This document shows, piece by piece, positions 48,721 through 61,090 of a stretch of DNA of 64,000 nucleotides (the stretch's first letter is position 1; the number at the start of each line of letters is the position of its first letter). Made by a program: the position numbers and the translations under genes. This DNA comes from Capitulum mitella (taxonomy: Eukaryota; Arthropoda; Thecostraca; Pollicipedomorpha; Pollicipedidae): NCBI GenBank assembly GCA_030062745.1, contig CP099847.1, forward strand, positions 852,304 through 916,303. Direction: 5' to 3'. The notes beneath the pieces are model-generated. The model saw nothing but the letters and a program-made list of their open reading frames with translations, was not told the origin of the DNA and did not search any database.

Positions 48721-50960
48721 TCACTGGTCCTGTCGGCAGCAGTGTGGCTTAGGTGGGAATGATACTTTAACCCTCTTTGTGGTCTCGGGGTTCTGGCGAC
48801 GATGCTTTTCGACGACTTGCAGCAGGTACTGCTTTTGCCTTTCATCCTTCGTCAGTACCTTATTGTATACTTGGATAAGAGCCACAGCTCGTTCGGCGAA
48901 GTCGCTAACTACCGCGATCCCGCACAGGACTTCCTTAGCGTTCTTGGAGCCAGGTGCTGTCTCCCGATCAGCGGGATCGGCGGCAAGGAAGTCCATGTTG
49001 ATGCCGTAGGCTTTCAGGTTGCCCACCGACTTTGCGGTAATGAAGTCGACGATGATCTTCCTGAGGACGAGAACCTCCTTTGCTGCGAGATCCACCTGCG
49101 CTCGCTGGGAGGACTCTCCGATCCCTGTTCCTGGAGTGCCGCGATCATCCTCCTCTTCATCTCACACGGCACGCCCTCGTCGAAGAACGACACACCAGCC
49201 AGTTCTTCGCTGGGATACCATAATAGGTGATTGTTATAATGAATTATATGTTGTATATGATGTCATAATAGATAATACGTGATTGGCAAACTCCTTGGAG
49301 ATCCCCTTCGAGATTTCAGCATTCAAATCAGGCTTTGCAAAACGGCCAGGTCGTGCACGGGAACGTTGACCGCCGATGAAGAGCAGAGCCATGCACTGAC
49401 GTACAAAACAACCATGAAAGAGACGAAGCGCTTGAGTGCTCCCAATTCACTGAGAGTCACGGAGAACTGACGGCAAAGCAAGAAGATCTTGATCCCGTAG
49501 ATTATGCGCCCCATCCATCTGGCACGATGGAACCATCCATCTGGTACTTCGGAGAGCACCTGTTTGGGGAACTTGATTCCCCGTGGAGGCTCTTGACCAA
49601 AGGGGATGATCAAGACCTCAAAGAATTCACGATAATCATCGCTAGGCTGGATTTCGGCGAGCTTCTCACGGCAGAAGGCGAGGACACGACCCTTGGAGGA
49701 GAAAACGTCTCGGCCACTGCTGGCTCCAGGTCTTCATACATCATGGGCCCAAACTTGTTCCAATCAATGAGTTTCCATCTCTTTTTGAAGCGCTTGAACA
49801 AGGAGATTCCGGTCCCGAGGACGGACCGAAGCGCGTGGAGAAAGCCGCCTCTGCCACCAGTTCGAAGATATGATGACGACAAGCGACGTGAATAGGCCGT
49901 CACTCAAGCTTCTGTTGAAGAAGCGTGCTTGCTCCCACAACTTGTCCAGTATTGCTGGAGGTGGTGTCGAAGTTCATGCCGACGACCTTGTCCGAAACCT
50001 CCCAGTCTTCCAGACAAAGCGCGACAACGTCAGCTGGCGTCGTCAGCTGGCACTACTTGCAAACTTCGGAACACCGCCGAAGAGCTTGGCGGCATTTCTT
50101 GGACCGGTTACAATGAGAGGGAGTCGATCCACCTTTTCCTTTCCATCGTCAGTTAACAGTTTGCCGTCCCAGTGGACCACCAGGTTGGGTGGCGCGGAGA
50201 AAGAATGCTAGATTTCGTCCGCAATGGCTTTCCTCTGCGATCTACGTGCCCGCCTGGCCGAGCTTCTGTGATCGCCAGTTCAGAGGAGTCGTGGCCGAGG
50301 GCCGAAGCCGTCGCCGATAGGAAGTGGATTGCAGAGCGATCATTGAGCTTGGTCCGATCGAAGGCTGCTGCCTGACCAGGAGTGGCGATGTTCTTGGCTC
50401 TCCTGCAGGGCCGCTTCGAAGGCATGGTCAAGGGCTGCGGGTCATCCTGATCTGTCAGTTGTGTGTTGTCGGTAGACGAGTATTCCAACTGGGCAGTTGC
50501 CTCCTGCTCGGTCTGCTGTTTAGTCTAACGGCGGGCGCTTTAAAGCTTCGGCCTCCTGTTGTTGAAGAGCTCGCTCCTCCTTCTCAGAAGGGAACTTATC
50601 GAATACCACCATGACGCCTCGGCGACCTGGCTCCCTTTGGGCCTGGAGAATGTCTTTATTCTCTTGGTTTTGATGATCTTAATGGTGCCGACAAGGGCAT
50701 GGTCAAAAAGGTTTTTGAGGTTGTCGATTATTCTTCTTGTCAATTTCCGGGGTGGACCTCCAACATTTGCCTTTGATGACAACTCGGTACTGGTCAAGCT
50801 TCCTGTTGAGCTTCTTTATTACGTTCCGCTCCGGTGCAGTGAGAATACGGGCATTGTTCCACACCTTCATCATTTTGCAGACGATCTGTGTTTTGACCTA
50901 CCTCTGGGTAAGCCTATCCACACGGTGGGACTGAAAATATTGCTGCAGCACTTCTCCCCG
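48721..50960 (-). pseudogene. Broken hAT-like transposase gene
   Basis: One protein can be followed on the minus strand through several frames. The N-terminal part lies around 50960-50500. In order come ATPGQAAAFDRTKLNDRSA (near 50380), VHWDGKLL and KVDRLPLIVTG (near 50180-50110), VVGMNFDTTSSNTGQVVGA (near 49975), CRHHIFELV (near 49880), SGPESPLFKRFKKRWKLIDW, EPPRGIKF, RARWMGRIIYGIKIF (near 49530) and AERAVALIQVYNKVLTKDE with QYLLQVVEKHRR (near 48880-48790). The stop is TGA at 48721-48723. I recognise the protein as a family often listed as uncharacterised in invertebrates. Its place inside hAT-type termini supports a transposase, with FDTT.SNTG as a likely catalytic-core motif. At least three frameshifts or stops make it inactive. 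Confidence 0.7.
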
Positions 50961-52206
50961 CGAAGGCAGTTCTGAGCACCGGTCAACCAAAGTTCGGCTT
51001 TTTTTCTCGTGGTGCAGCCATAGTGGCACAGACTTCCGTTATAACAGGTACTTTCTGCATTGGCGCAGGTGGTCCTTAAATATCCTAACGTCTAAGAACG
51101 CGCAGGGAAATTGCCAGACCGGCACCGTGGGTTACCGTGGCATGGCAAGGTGTCGTACTTCAAATATATAAGTCACAGTCTGCAAACGATGGCCAGAATA
51201 TTGATGAGATGTTGCGGCAGCTTCGATTCTTTCCTAAATCAGGCAGTAGGTTGCCTGTCCGGGATAGTTTCTGTTGGTCTAATCTATCCCCAAAATACAG
51301 TTTCTCACCGAATTTTGGTCATATGTTTTTCAACACTGCGCAAAAGTGCAAAAGCTGTCCCAACACAGTCAGAACAAACTGCTCCATTTCCAGATTATCG
51401 GCTCCAAAATAAAAAAGTCATCTCAAATTGAAATATTCGCCTTAGCCCCGCCTCAGTGAGATATCATCAACACTCGTCATTATCTGCAGTCTGGGCTATG
51501 CCATGTTCGTGAAGCAGATGAAGCATGCTCATAGGATGCACAAACCCATGCACAAGGAGCAGCAAGAGTGGCGGTTTTAATATATGACTGATTAATTTTC
51601 TGTTTTCCTCGCGTAAAACTCGGGTTTAACCGCCTAGTTCAATGAAGTTCTACCAATTAGGTACTGGGATTTTAGCAGGGTTTTCGGATCAGGATGATTG
51701 ATGATGACTACAGCACTGCTGGACTATTGCCGCATTCATATAAAAATTATCTCACCACAGCGAAACCGCCCTGCCCACCAGTTCACCCTTCAGTTTTCTT
51801 GCGCTTGAACACATCAAAGATGGTCATCATCATTTTTAACGTGCTTACGATGCAATGAAACGCCTTGGCCGCCCACCAGACAATCGCGGCATCGGGTGCC
51901 GGCGTACTAATTACGAAACACGCTCGCCAGCGGTCACTAGGTGTGCCTGCAATACGTATTATAAAGTGATGGTTCTAAGTGTGCTCCCACATTACTCAAT
52001 GATTCAACACATCCTTCGTTGATAAGATGCTGCTTCGCGAGACTCTCGTGCGCAGCGCTTTATGGAATACTCTCCTGGTTACGCTAGTACACCTGGCTGT
52101 TTTCTTTTTCTTTGCATGGGCAAAGGCTCTTGACTGGGGGGGGGGCAAAGTGTCCGACTGAGGGGGCATTTGCCCCCCCCCAGTTAACATGTTAAAATAG
52201 GCCCTG

Positions 52207-52214
52207 ATTCTGAG
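52207..52214. repeat. 8-bp target-site duplication, right
   Basis: ATTCTGAG, identical to 47990-47997. Confidence 0.93.
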
Positions 52215-52743
52215 TAATTCATCGCTGATTTTCGCTGTGGTACATTTTGGCTCACTACAGTTATTTGTGACCTGACCTCAATGGCTAGACGTCATTGATA
52301 CTTTGCCCAATGACTGTAACTAGATGTCTGCTTTACTCCATACTAAAAATGTTATGAAATATCCCGTCAGTTTCTGAAAAGACGACGACATGTGTTAAAA
52401 ATGGGCTTGGCCTTAGGTCAATGACCCGGAAAATTCCGAAAAATCTGAGATAGCAGATTTGTTGCATGTACCAGGATCACTAATCCCTGAGAGCATGGTT
52501 GTGATATCTTGTTTTGCGAAAACGTTACAGGGCGCTAAACTTTTTTGGACATAGGTCTGTTTGACCTTACCTAGGTCAGGAAACTGACCTGACCTGAGAT
52601 CAGAACTTTAACACAAGGTGTAAAAATGATGAAGCAAAAGGTATACAAAGTTTCGTGGCGCTGTGTTTCTTCGTTCTTTCGCAATCCCAGAAAAAAACCT
52701 CAGGGGGCGGTCAACTGCCCCCCCCCAGCCGGGGGCGGGTTAT
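52207..52743 (-). repeat. ~1.2-kb repeat, copy A, proximal piece
   Basis: The reverse complement starts CCCGCCCCCGGCTGGGG and continues CCTGAGGTTTTTTTCTGGG, then through the AGGTCA-rich segment to GAATTACTCAGAAT. It is collinear with copies B (from 53811) and C (from 62840). It is cut by the hAT transposon at 52206. Confidence 0.9.
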
Positions 52744-52744
52744 T

Positions 52745-53250
52745 GAAGTATTTATGACCTTAACAAGTAAAAATTATGAATTAATCCAACAAATAACTGA
52801 ATAACACCAAAAAAATGTTTTTTTTTTTCTGCAAGCTTTCTGGCCTTCAGGTGTTAATGAAAAAAATAAAAGAAGGCTGTTTATTTTTTAAATCATGACC
52901 CAAAAAGCACCTTAAACAAGATCTAAATTCTACCCATCGGTGCCACTACAGTGCCATACTCAGGTCCCCGGGTCTTTAACACTTGCCTGATGTTCATTCG
53001 GCAAAGCCTTAAAACAGGACCGAATCTTCCTTCTTTCTCCACTGTTCACAGGCACTTCCGGTTTCCAGTCATCTCCACCCGTTTGCCATAGCGTTATTTT
53101 TATGCAGCTTTGGTGCTAAACAGTGTTCCCATAGCGTTATGTCTAGGACGAAAACGTCCTAAACTTGTCCAAGTTTAGGACGCATTCGCGTCCTAAAATT
53201 CGTTTCCTGTCCTCTGACGAATAGGTTCTAAACTTTTACGAGGATGTGAT
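52745..53250 (-). repeat. ~490-bp dispersed repeat, copy 2
   Basis: Inverted copy of 42645-43130; it directly abuts copy A of the ~1.2-kb repeat. Confidence 0.85.
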
Positions 53251-53806
53251 GTCACGTGATGACAGGCCAATAAAATCTTACGAAAAGTGCCAATGAAACT
53301 TTTAGGGCTTGCGGCGCTAGCACTCCATGGTTGCAAAACGGCGGACGTTTCCAAAGCTGAAGGTCAACGCCATATTAAAGCCGACCATTTCCATGAATGT
53401 CAGCGATAAGGTCATGCTAAATTTTCCAAATTATGAGGGGAAGGGAAGTTACCGCTGTCCCTCCTCATTCCCGTCGTCCCTGCATGCAGGACACGAACGG
53501 TTACGAGGGGTGTCGATTTCTGTGAATCATTGGGACGGGGGCCGAGCCGCGGGCCCGACAGCCTAACCTTCCCCCAAGTGTGGGTTTCTTACCGGATTTA
53601 GCCCACTTTATTTTGACCAACGGAAGTTTACATTTTTTTGTTACTATTCCATTAAATTAAAAATTGCATTTATCTCCATGTACATTGATATATGTATAGA
53701 GAAAAGATAGAAAAATAGATAGATGCATTGCTTCAGAGTTCATTTTTTACTTCCTGCCTATCTCCTATCTACCATGGGCGTTCTTTTCGTTGTTACTCAT
53801 TCTCCT
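53251..53806. other. No gene; one end of an inverted flank around copy B
   Basis: The segment near 53494-53520 (GGTTACGAGGGGTGTCGATT) is inverted near 55118-55140, on the far side of copy B. No coding sequence was recognised. Confidence 0.45.
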
Positions 53807-55027
53807 TTAACCCGCCTCCGACTGGGGGGGGGGGAGTTGACCTCCCCCCCTGAGGTTTTTCTGGGATTGCGAGAGACCGAACAAACACAGAGCCACGAAA
53901 CTTTGTGTACCTTTAGCTTCATCATTTTTACACCTTGCGTCAAAGTTTTCACCTCAGGTCAAATCAGGTGTCCGACCTAGGTCAGGTCAAACTGACCTAT
54001 GTTCAAAAAAGTTTAACGCCTTGCAACTTTTTTGCAAAACAAGATATCACAATAATACTTTCAGGGATTAGTGATCTTGATAGATGCAACAAATCTGCTA
54101 TCTCAGATTTCTCAGAATTTTCCGGGTCATTGACCTAAGGTCAAGCCCATTTTTAACATGTCGTCGTTTTTTCGGACATTGGCGGACTATTTCATAACAT
54201 TTTCAATGTGGAGTGAAGCAGACATCTAGTTACAGTCATTGGGCAAAGTAGCAATGACTTCCAGCCATTGACCTGAGGTCAGGTTACGAATAACTGTTGT
54301 GAGCCAAAATTTACCACAGTCAAATTCAGCGACGAATTACTCAGAATGGGTAGAAAATGGCAGAACTAGGTTGCACAGACGTGAGGAATACCAGGAACCT
54401 AAAAAAATACAAAAACTGTATGTTTTGGAAATAAACAGGCTCTCGCGAATAAAGCTCCGCTAATTGTGTAGATTGGTAACTGATGAATTTTTTCCAAGAT
54501 TGAAGCATGAGAAACCATCACAAAAACCACTAAGATCAATAAAATTTACATGGATAGGCTTATGTCGCGAAAATAAAGGAACGCTAAAATTAGTTCCCGT
54601 TAGTTTCTTATTACGTACGGCTGCGGCGCATGCCGACAGCGGGCGCGAAATTGCCGTGTCTTTAACTCAACGTTTCGGCGTGTATATTGAACAAATCTGA
54701 GACATTAGACGTGTATCGGCATCTGCAGACCTTTACGTGTGCGCTGGTGCCTGTACCTATGCGTTATTAGTCACAGCCCTTGAGATTCAGGCCATTTCTC
54801 GGTCTCATGCAGTCGGCTATGAGAAAACATATATAGGACATAAATTGCTTACATATTACCTAAAACTAAAAATGGGACCATTTTCGAGCTCTACTCTTCA
54901 CAAGCTTTCGAACGGCGTGCTTATTTTTATCGTGCGATCAACTGTTCGTGAGTTAGAGGGGGCGCTAGCCCCCCCACCTCCCCAGTCGGGCGTGATCGTC
55001 GCCGACCGACGGTCGTGCGCGGGTTAA
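53807..55027 (+). mobile_element. ~1.2-kb non-autonomous element, copy B, flanked by TTAA
   Basis: TTAA precedes CCCGCCTCCGACTGGGG, and GCGCGGG precedes TTAA at 55024-55027. CCCCAGTCGGGCG near the end is inverted relative to the start, so the ends are partly inverted repeats. TTAA flanks and CCC ends recall piggyBac-type elements, but copies A and C lack an intact TTAA at the start. The body contains everted AGGTCA pairs at 54131-54143 and 54269-54281 and GACCTAGGTCAGGTCA at 53974-53989. No transposase was seen. Confidence 0.65.
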
Positions 55028-55440
55028 AACCGGCAGAAGATATCAGGGGTCCCAAACCAACATTGGGTGGGCCAAAATCGACATTGGGTGGGATAGAACC
55101 CTCTGAAAAAAATACAAATCGACACCCCTCACGGTTACAAGGACGTCGGAACCAAGGTTCCTTACAACTAGGCATACAGAGTGTTTAGTCTCGGATGATA
55201 CTACCACCCTTAGCCGTCCAGTCAACATTTCCAGGGGTATCGGAACCATACTGCGTTGCTGGAAGCTGTGCCCCCGCCCTCCCTCACTCTAAACACTAAC
55301 TACCAATATCACTTTGGCGTTCACTGTAGATAAATTGCCTAAAAATAACCTGCTCCCCTACCTTGCCTCCGCTTGTCGTCCTAAAATATGGACGTTCTAC
55401 CGATAACGAAGATGGTTTTTCCACCCTGCATCTTTCTTTT

Positions 55441-57343
55441 ACAGGGGCGTAGCCAAGGAGGGTGACGGGGATCGACTAGGGGACCTGCTACGCCACCAGA
55501 GACGCCAGAACGGCCAGGGGCCCTGAAACGGTCAAAGGTCCTGAAACAGCCATGGGCTGTGAGATGGTAAGGGGCCCCAGGATGATCAAACGCCTTGGGA
55601 CTTCCAAGGGGCTTGGGACTGCCAGGGATCCTGAGACGGTTGGGGCCCCGAGAGACTGTCAGGAGTATAAAGCAGTCACGGGCCCTCGAGCGGTCAAAGA
55701 TCCTAGGATCATCGGGGCCTGAGACGCTCGTTTACTCTGCGACTCTGCCCTCAGAGAGTCAGGGACCCTGAGACAGCTAGGGGCCCTGAGTCGGCCAGAG
55801 ATCCTGGGACGCGTGAGAGCCCAGGATGGGCGGGCCTGAATGACAGGGACAGACATGAGCTCCGAAACAGTGAGCGGTCCTGGGAAGGTCATGGATCAGT
55901 GGAATCAGAACAGTGGAAGGTCATGGATCGTAGGATGGCCGAGGGCCCTGAGATCGTCAAGAGCCGGGGGATGGTCAGGAGCCCAGGAATGGTCAGGGGT
56001 CTTGGGAGAGTGATGGATCTTAATACAGGGAGGGGCCTGGGACGGTCAAAGACCCTGGGACAGGCTAGGGTCCTGTGACGATAAACGCCAGGGGATGGCC
56101 AGGACCCCGGAACAGTCAGGGCCAGGGTCCTTAACAAAGGCCCAGGGATGGTCAGGGTTCTCGGGAGAGTCATGAGTCTGAGACAGTTAGGGGCCTGCAA
56201 TGGTCAGGGGATTTGGGACAGTCAGGGGCCAAGGGACTGCCATGAGTCTGAAACTGTCGGGGGCCGCGCGATGGTCAAGCCCCATTAGACAGCCAGTGGG
56301 CCAGGATGGCCAAATGTCGTGGGACGGCAAGGGACTTTCAGACGGTCAGGACCTGGGATTCAGAAGTCCTGGGATGGCTAGGAGTGCTCTGGGATAGTAA
56401 TGCAATGTAGTGTAGGTATGATGGTAAGGCAATGAGTGCATTGCTCATGGAAGACTGGACAGTGTCCAGTTTGCTACTTTATGGTAAAAAGTCTCACAAT
56501 ATGCGAATCATACTGATGACTCAAAGCGATTAGACGGGGAGTCTCGTTCGTCACGTGCCTCACAGCGGAACCAGCTCTCACCTCGTACCAGATCAGACTT
56601 AAATGACGCCCAGATTCGAAAACGAAACTTCTGTTATTAATCTTCCTTTAAATCGACAGCCAACAGAAACGTGACTAACATGCAAACTACGAAACACGAA
56701 ACAGCAATGATCCAATCACACCCATAACGGCAGCTTACACCTTACCACAAAACAAACATACAACGAAAGGACAAACGTGCGTCTCAGAGAGTACCTCTGA
56801 GAAGCGCACGGGGACGTCAGGAAAAAAATAGTTCGCCTCAGAGAGTAACCATGAGTGAACGAGCACGAGAACGATGCATAAAGAAAAGGAATGCACTTCA
56901 AGGAGAAGCCCGCGGACGCGCTCGGGAGCGAGTCGGGAGGCCGACTGCTCACCGCTGGCCAATCTCTTACTAATCTCATTTTGTGGGCAGCCGGCAAATA
57001 AAAGACAAAATAAGAAGGAAAAAACAAGAAAAAGGGCGGTAGTCAAAAGACGTATAGAAATAGCCATATCCAGCGAGAAGGTCAGGGATCGACGCCTTAC
57101 AATTTGCTCGCATGCCTCCCAGGCATCTACAGAATGGCTTTTCGCGCTCCGGCACATGGGTACCGCTGCGGAAAATTGACAGCACGTAAACTGTTTCCCT
57201 TACCACATTTTTTTGTAATTTGGGGTCACTGAAAATAACGTGGGCGAAATCTGGGAAATTTTCCGAGTTTGGGGTTGGTTGGAGGTCCTAAATTTGAGTT
57301 CGCCTCTTTGTGGAACCCAGTCCTGGCTACACCACTAACTAAC
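55441..57343. mobile_element. Probable hAT-like remnant
   Basis: The left end CAGGGGCGTAGCCAAGGAGG and the right end TCCTGGCTACACCACTA (about 57325-57343) are degenerate inverted repeats of the CAGTGGCGTAGCC type common in hAT elements. No matching 8-bp duplication was found. The left half is filled by a degenerate minisatellite, and the rest has no recognised transposase. Confidence 0.45.
55490..56400. repeat. Degenerate minisatellite (GGGACRGTCAGGGGCCCT-type, 20-30-bp units)
   Basis: Words such as GGGACGGTCA, AGGGGCCCTGAGA and GATGGTCAGG recur irregularly over about 900 bp. The minus strand gives spurious Pro/Leu/Thr-rich frames (PGLLTIPRLLTI). Confidence 0.8.
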
Positions 57344-57869
57344 TGTACTATAGTTCGAAACACCAGTCTCCGTTTTTTATCTTTTCACCCTTTTCGGTAG
57401 TTTTGTTGTTACAGAAAATCACGCAGGTACTGCGCTTAAATCGTTTAGTGAGCACGATGAATTATGCGGGCCTGCTGAGTATGACTTTTCATTTGACCCG
57501 AGTGATTTACTGCAGAGATGTTAGGGACCGGAGCCAGTGCTGAACAGAGCACGTCATAGGTGCAACTTTAATGAAAGTTGGGGATGCATATGCATCCTGC
57601 ACCTCACAAAAAGTTAAAGTTACGCCTATAGCATTGCATGAAAAGAATTAGGCTCAAACCGGCGTGAGTATCTCCATTAATTTTAGAAACGTTCCGCTCC
57701 TGGGGCTCGTTGTATAGATTATAAACCTCCCACACCCAGTCGTTCAGTTCCAGGTAACGACCGATTCTGGAACGAAAGCTGAGCATTCCGTCAAGAGTGC
57801 GACCAGGCCGTGTAGTAGTAAGCATGACTCTCTGTTGCCCAGTTGCCAGCTGACCCGCGCGCCAGATAT

Positions 57870-57940
57870 CAGCTCCAGGGCGACTCGAACCGGTCTTGCC
57901 AGGGCGGGGAGACTAACCCTCTACTAACCGAGCCGCCGAT
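57870..57940 (-). mobile_element. tRNA-derived SINE-like head
   Basis: The minus strand reads GGCTCGGTTAGTAGAGGGTT (box A type) and, at pol III spacing, GGTTCGAGTCG (box B type). The acceptor and anticodon stems are not intact, so it is called SINE-like rather than a tRNA gene. Confidence 0.5.
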
Positions 57941-59500
57941 CACGGTCACAGAGGACTGATAACCGAGAATGACTGCAGACTCAGACTACGAGTGACTGAG
58001 TATGGACGTGCCGATTATAGCTGCGCTATTTTTGCAAAGCATGTTTCACTCCTGAGCCAAGCTCTTTACAAATAAAGAAAAAAACAATCATTGTCCCTAA
58101 GCGCGAAAAGACTCGCGAAAATCGTCTCTGCCTTATTATCGCTAAATTTCCCGTAACAGAGTAATATACGCGCCGCTGAAAATAACCACAAGTTCAAGGT
58201 GTTCCCGTCAAGTTAACGTCAGCATTTGCGACGATGCCCGTTGTGGAAGGAAGCTTGTATGTAAAAAGAAGAACGGTCACTAGTTGGAAAAACGGGCAAA
58301 ACAGTATGTGCGAAAAAAGATGTCGATGGGCAGCCTCGTCCTCGAATTGTCTACCGCTGGACGTCATCCCCACCCCCTTCCCGATGAACTGAGGAGACAG
58401 AGTTTGATTCTTTAGCAAACTGCAAAGTACAACATATCGTTCGCTAAAAAGGACTCATTTATCACAAACATTCAACCTCTCCGCTCAGACGTTTTCAAAG
58501 AAATGTTAGGGACGGAATATTTGCCGGACATGTTATCAAACACGCGTCAAGCTTCAGTGGATACTATCAACCATGACCATATTCACGGCGTATGCTGAAA
58601 ACCAATTTTCAGCAGTATGCGAAAATGTTCGCTCTTAATTCGAAATCGAAAGAGCTGAAGGCGTGCTTTGCACGGTTTTAGCGGGTGAGATTTTATAACC
58701 GGCAGGCGGTCGAAAACAAAATTTCCGATCGAGGGATTTCTCATCGTGTGTGTTAGTTTCGGAGCCTCTAGCGCCCGAATGCGCCAGCCGATCGCGATAA
58801 AAGTGGCACTGTTGGGTGCACCAACTCGGCGAACAATTTGTGGTGTAGGTTTTGAAGCCTTCGTGACAACATGGGCCCACTTGCGGGTGCATGCTTTTTT
58901 GGTCAGAACCTACGGGCGATCCACGTGGCGGTCTACAAGCACGTGTTTTGCTTTGGACTCGGGAAACTCTGAGTGCTGTCAACAATGACCTGGGCGGCTG
59001 AAATGTGGTAGGTAGGCAGGCCAGCACCAGGGCTACCCAACGGTATCCCGTATGATGGACAGGGTGCAACGAATCACGCGCAGTGCGCGTATGCGTCTTT
59101 TACACCCCTCTGTTTTTGATGGGCCAGTTTACGGGGCGCAAACGGCACAGGTTTGGCACGATGCTCGCCTTGAAAGACGGACGGGCAGCTGGGCGGTCAG
59201 TTTCGACGGATCCATGCCGAGACAGGGGTGCAACCTGTACTTGAACTGCGAGGTATCCAAGATTAACACCCCTCCCCTATTGCCGCAAAACTACTACCGC
59301 TGAGATGCTTAAAATTTGCAGACAGGAGCTCGTGATATGCAGCAGTCGAAACATCTGGCTATTTTGCATGCCAATAGCTTAAACCTGGCGAGTGAGGGGC
59401 ACACATGCTGAGGTGAACGTCATTTTGCAGTTTATTATATATGCGATTTATATATATTGGCGATAAGTGCAATTTACTGAGTGATCCCATTCCAGACAGC
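57941..59500. other. No gene recognised
   Basis: Open frames near 58635-59069 (minus) and 59052-59303 (plus) overlap and lack recognisable domains. Confidence 0.35.
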
Positions 59501-59510
59501 CTTTGGTCGA

Positions 59511-59590
59511 TGGTAGCTGTGGTTTAGTGGTTCGAGCGATTAACTGTAAATTCGAAGGCGCGAGTTTGAGCCATGCTGGCCGCGAGAAAT
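59511..59590 (+). mobile_element. tRNA-derived SINE-like head, different family
   Basis: A box-A-like TGGTTTAGTGGTTCGAG and a box-B-like CGAGTTTGAGCC are spaced as in tRNA-derived SINEs. The body may continue to about 59800. Confidence 0.45.
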
Positions 59591-59599
59591 TTTCATGGC

Positions 59600-60820
59600 T
59601 CATAGTGCACTGTTGTCATGCAGATTGGATGCTCTGTGCACGCGTGCCGTTGCGTAAATGGTTACGTGGCTTTCAAGTATCTTTTACTTGTGAGTGGAGG
59701 TAATGCTGGTACTAAGCGGGTGCATAGCCTGCGTGCAATACAACGCTTTGATTTTGGGCCCCAGACCAACCATGTGACACTTTGGTTTGCCTCTAGTTAA
59801 TGTGTACCCGCTAGGCGGTCGTGCAGCCCGTTCGGCGAGTATTTTTGTTAAACTGTCGTGCCTTGCAACGAGCAATCGTTCTGAAGTTTTTCAATTTCAT
59901 TGAAATTGTGATTTCTATGCCTATTAAGATGAGCCTTTTTGTATGACTCAGGATGTATGCACCTAACTGGTGGATGTCTGTGAGTCGTAAAAAATAAATT
60001 AACCAGTTATAATTAAAGTTACAACCAACACCGTACTGTAGCTTTTGATGCCACCACTCCTGATTTAACTTTTTTATCATAAAATTGCAGATTGGGTATC
60101 GTTAGCCACCGACTGCTTTGAGCCGATCTGCAGCTAGATGAACGTGTAAGGAGCATAGCAAGGTCGTTGGATGGGGCCAGTTGATGAGGATAATTCCTTT
60201 CCTTCGCAATAACTGGTGTAAGAAAATGCCAAATCGAGTCAGAGGAATCGATGCCGTCCGGAATCTTTTGTTATAAACGCGTTGTAACGTGATGTAACGT
60301 GACACCAGACATGACAAACAACGAGCAGGAATGCGTCCCGAAGGAATCATATCGGCCAGCAATTGATGTAATAACAATGAGAGGAAAAAAGGTACGACCG
60401 ACTACAAATTCGAATGCAAAAATTCATGCACTAACAATTTGGTTCATTGCGATAATCATGCTTCATATGCGCTCAAATGTAGGTCGTGGGATGGCCACCA
60501 AACCTATGTCGAGCAAATTGCGAGCGTCGAGGTATGTATGTAAAGATCACTTTACTGTTTTTTTTTCTTTTTTCTCTCAGCCAGAGAGCAGGAGATAAAA
60601 GGTTGTTGGGTCAGTCGTCCCGACTCTTAACACGCGCAGTGGAAGGAGGTTTCACGCTAACGCGCTCTGGAAGGGCGGGGCAAAAGCGCCTGTCTCCGAT
60701 CTCGGGATCGGAAGAGCTAGAAACATGAAATTTTATGGATAGGGTAGAACCATAAAGATTTACAAAGTGTCCGATTTTCATGACCCCAGACCAATACCTT
60801 TGACGTCAAATGGGGTCGAA
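59600..60820. other. No gene recognised
   Basis: I see no coding homology or tandem structure here. Confidence 0.35.
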
Positions 60821-60825
60821 AAGGT

Positions 60826-61090
60826 CAACTTTGGACACTTTATCAGCCCGAACAGGCCATTCCGTATGGCTTTTGAAGGACACGAGAAAAAACGGGAGAA
60901 TGGTGATTGTTTGAGCGTTAAAACGTGGAATACGACAATTTCTATTCATTTGGAAACTGTCAACTTTGGACACTCTTCTGGGCCCGTACAGGCCATTCCG
61001 TGTGGCTTTTCGAACGAAACTGGAAAAGGGTGCTTGTCTGAGTGTTAAAACGTGGAATAGGACAATTTCCATTCATTTGGCGTCTTCACT
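60826..61090. repeat. 135-bp tandem duplication
   Basis: CAACTTTGGACACT recurs at 60826 and 60961. Later words shared by both units include ACAGGCCATTCCGT, GTTAAAACGTGGAATA and GACAATTTC. Confidence 0.88.

Larger units (their letters stand above)
47998..52206 (-). mobile_element. Complete 4.2-kb hAT-type DNA transposon
   Basis: The 15-bp terminal inverted repeats are perfect: CAGGGCCTATTTTAA (47998-48012) and TTAAAATAGGCCCTG (52192-52206). Weaker similarity continues inward (AACTG, G-run, GCAA). An 8-bp perfect duplication ATTCTGAG flanks both sides. An 8-bp duplication and CAGGG ends are typical of the hAT superfamily. The element carries a broken transposase-like gene on the minus strand and has inserted into a copy of a ~1.2-kb repeat, whose two halves resume on either side. 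Confidence 0.9.

Noticed and set aside
55889..56200. 103-codon Pro/Leu/Thr-rich frame on the minus strand
   Set aside because: It is a translation of the degenerate minisatellite.
57870..57940. True tRNA gene
   Set aside because: Box A and box B are present, but the acceptor, D and anticodon stems do not pair properly. The same applies at 26300 and 59511.
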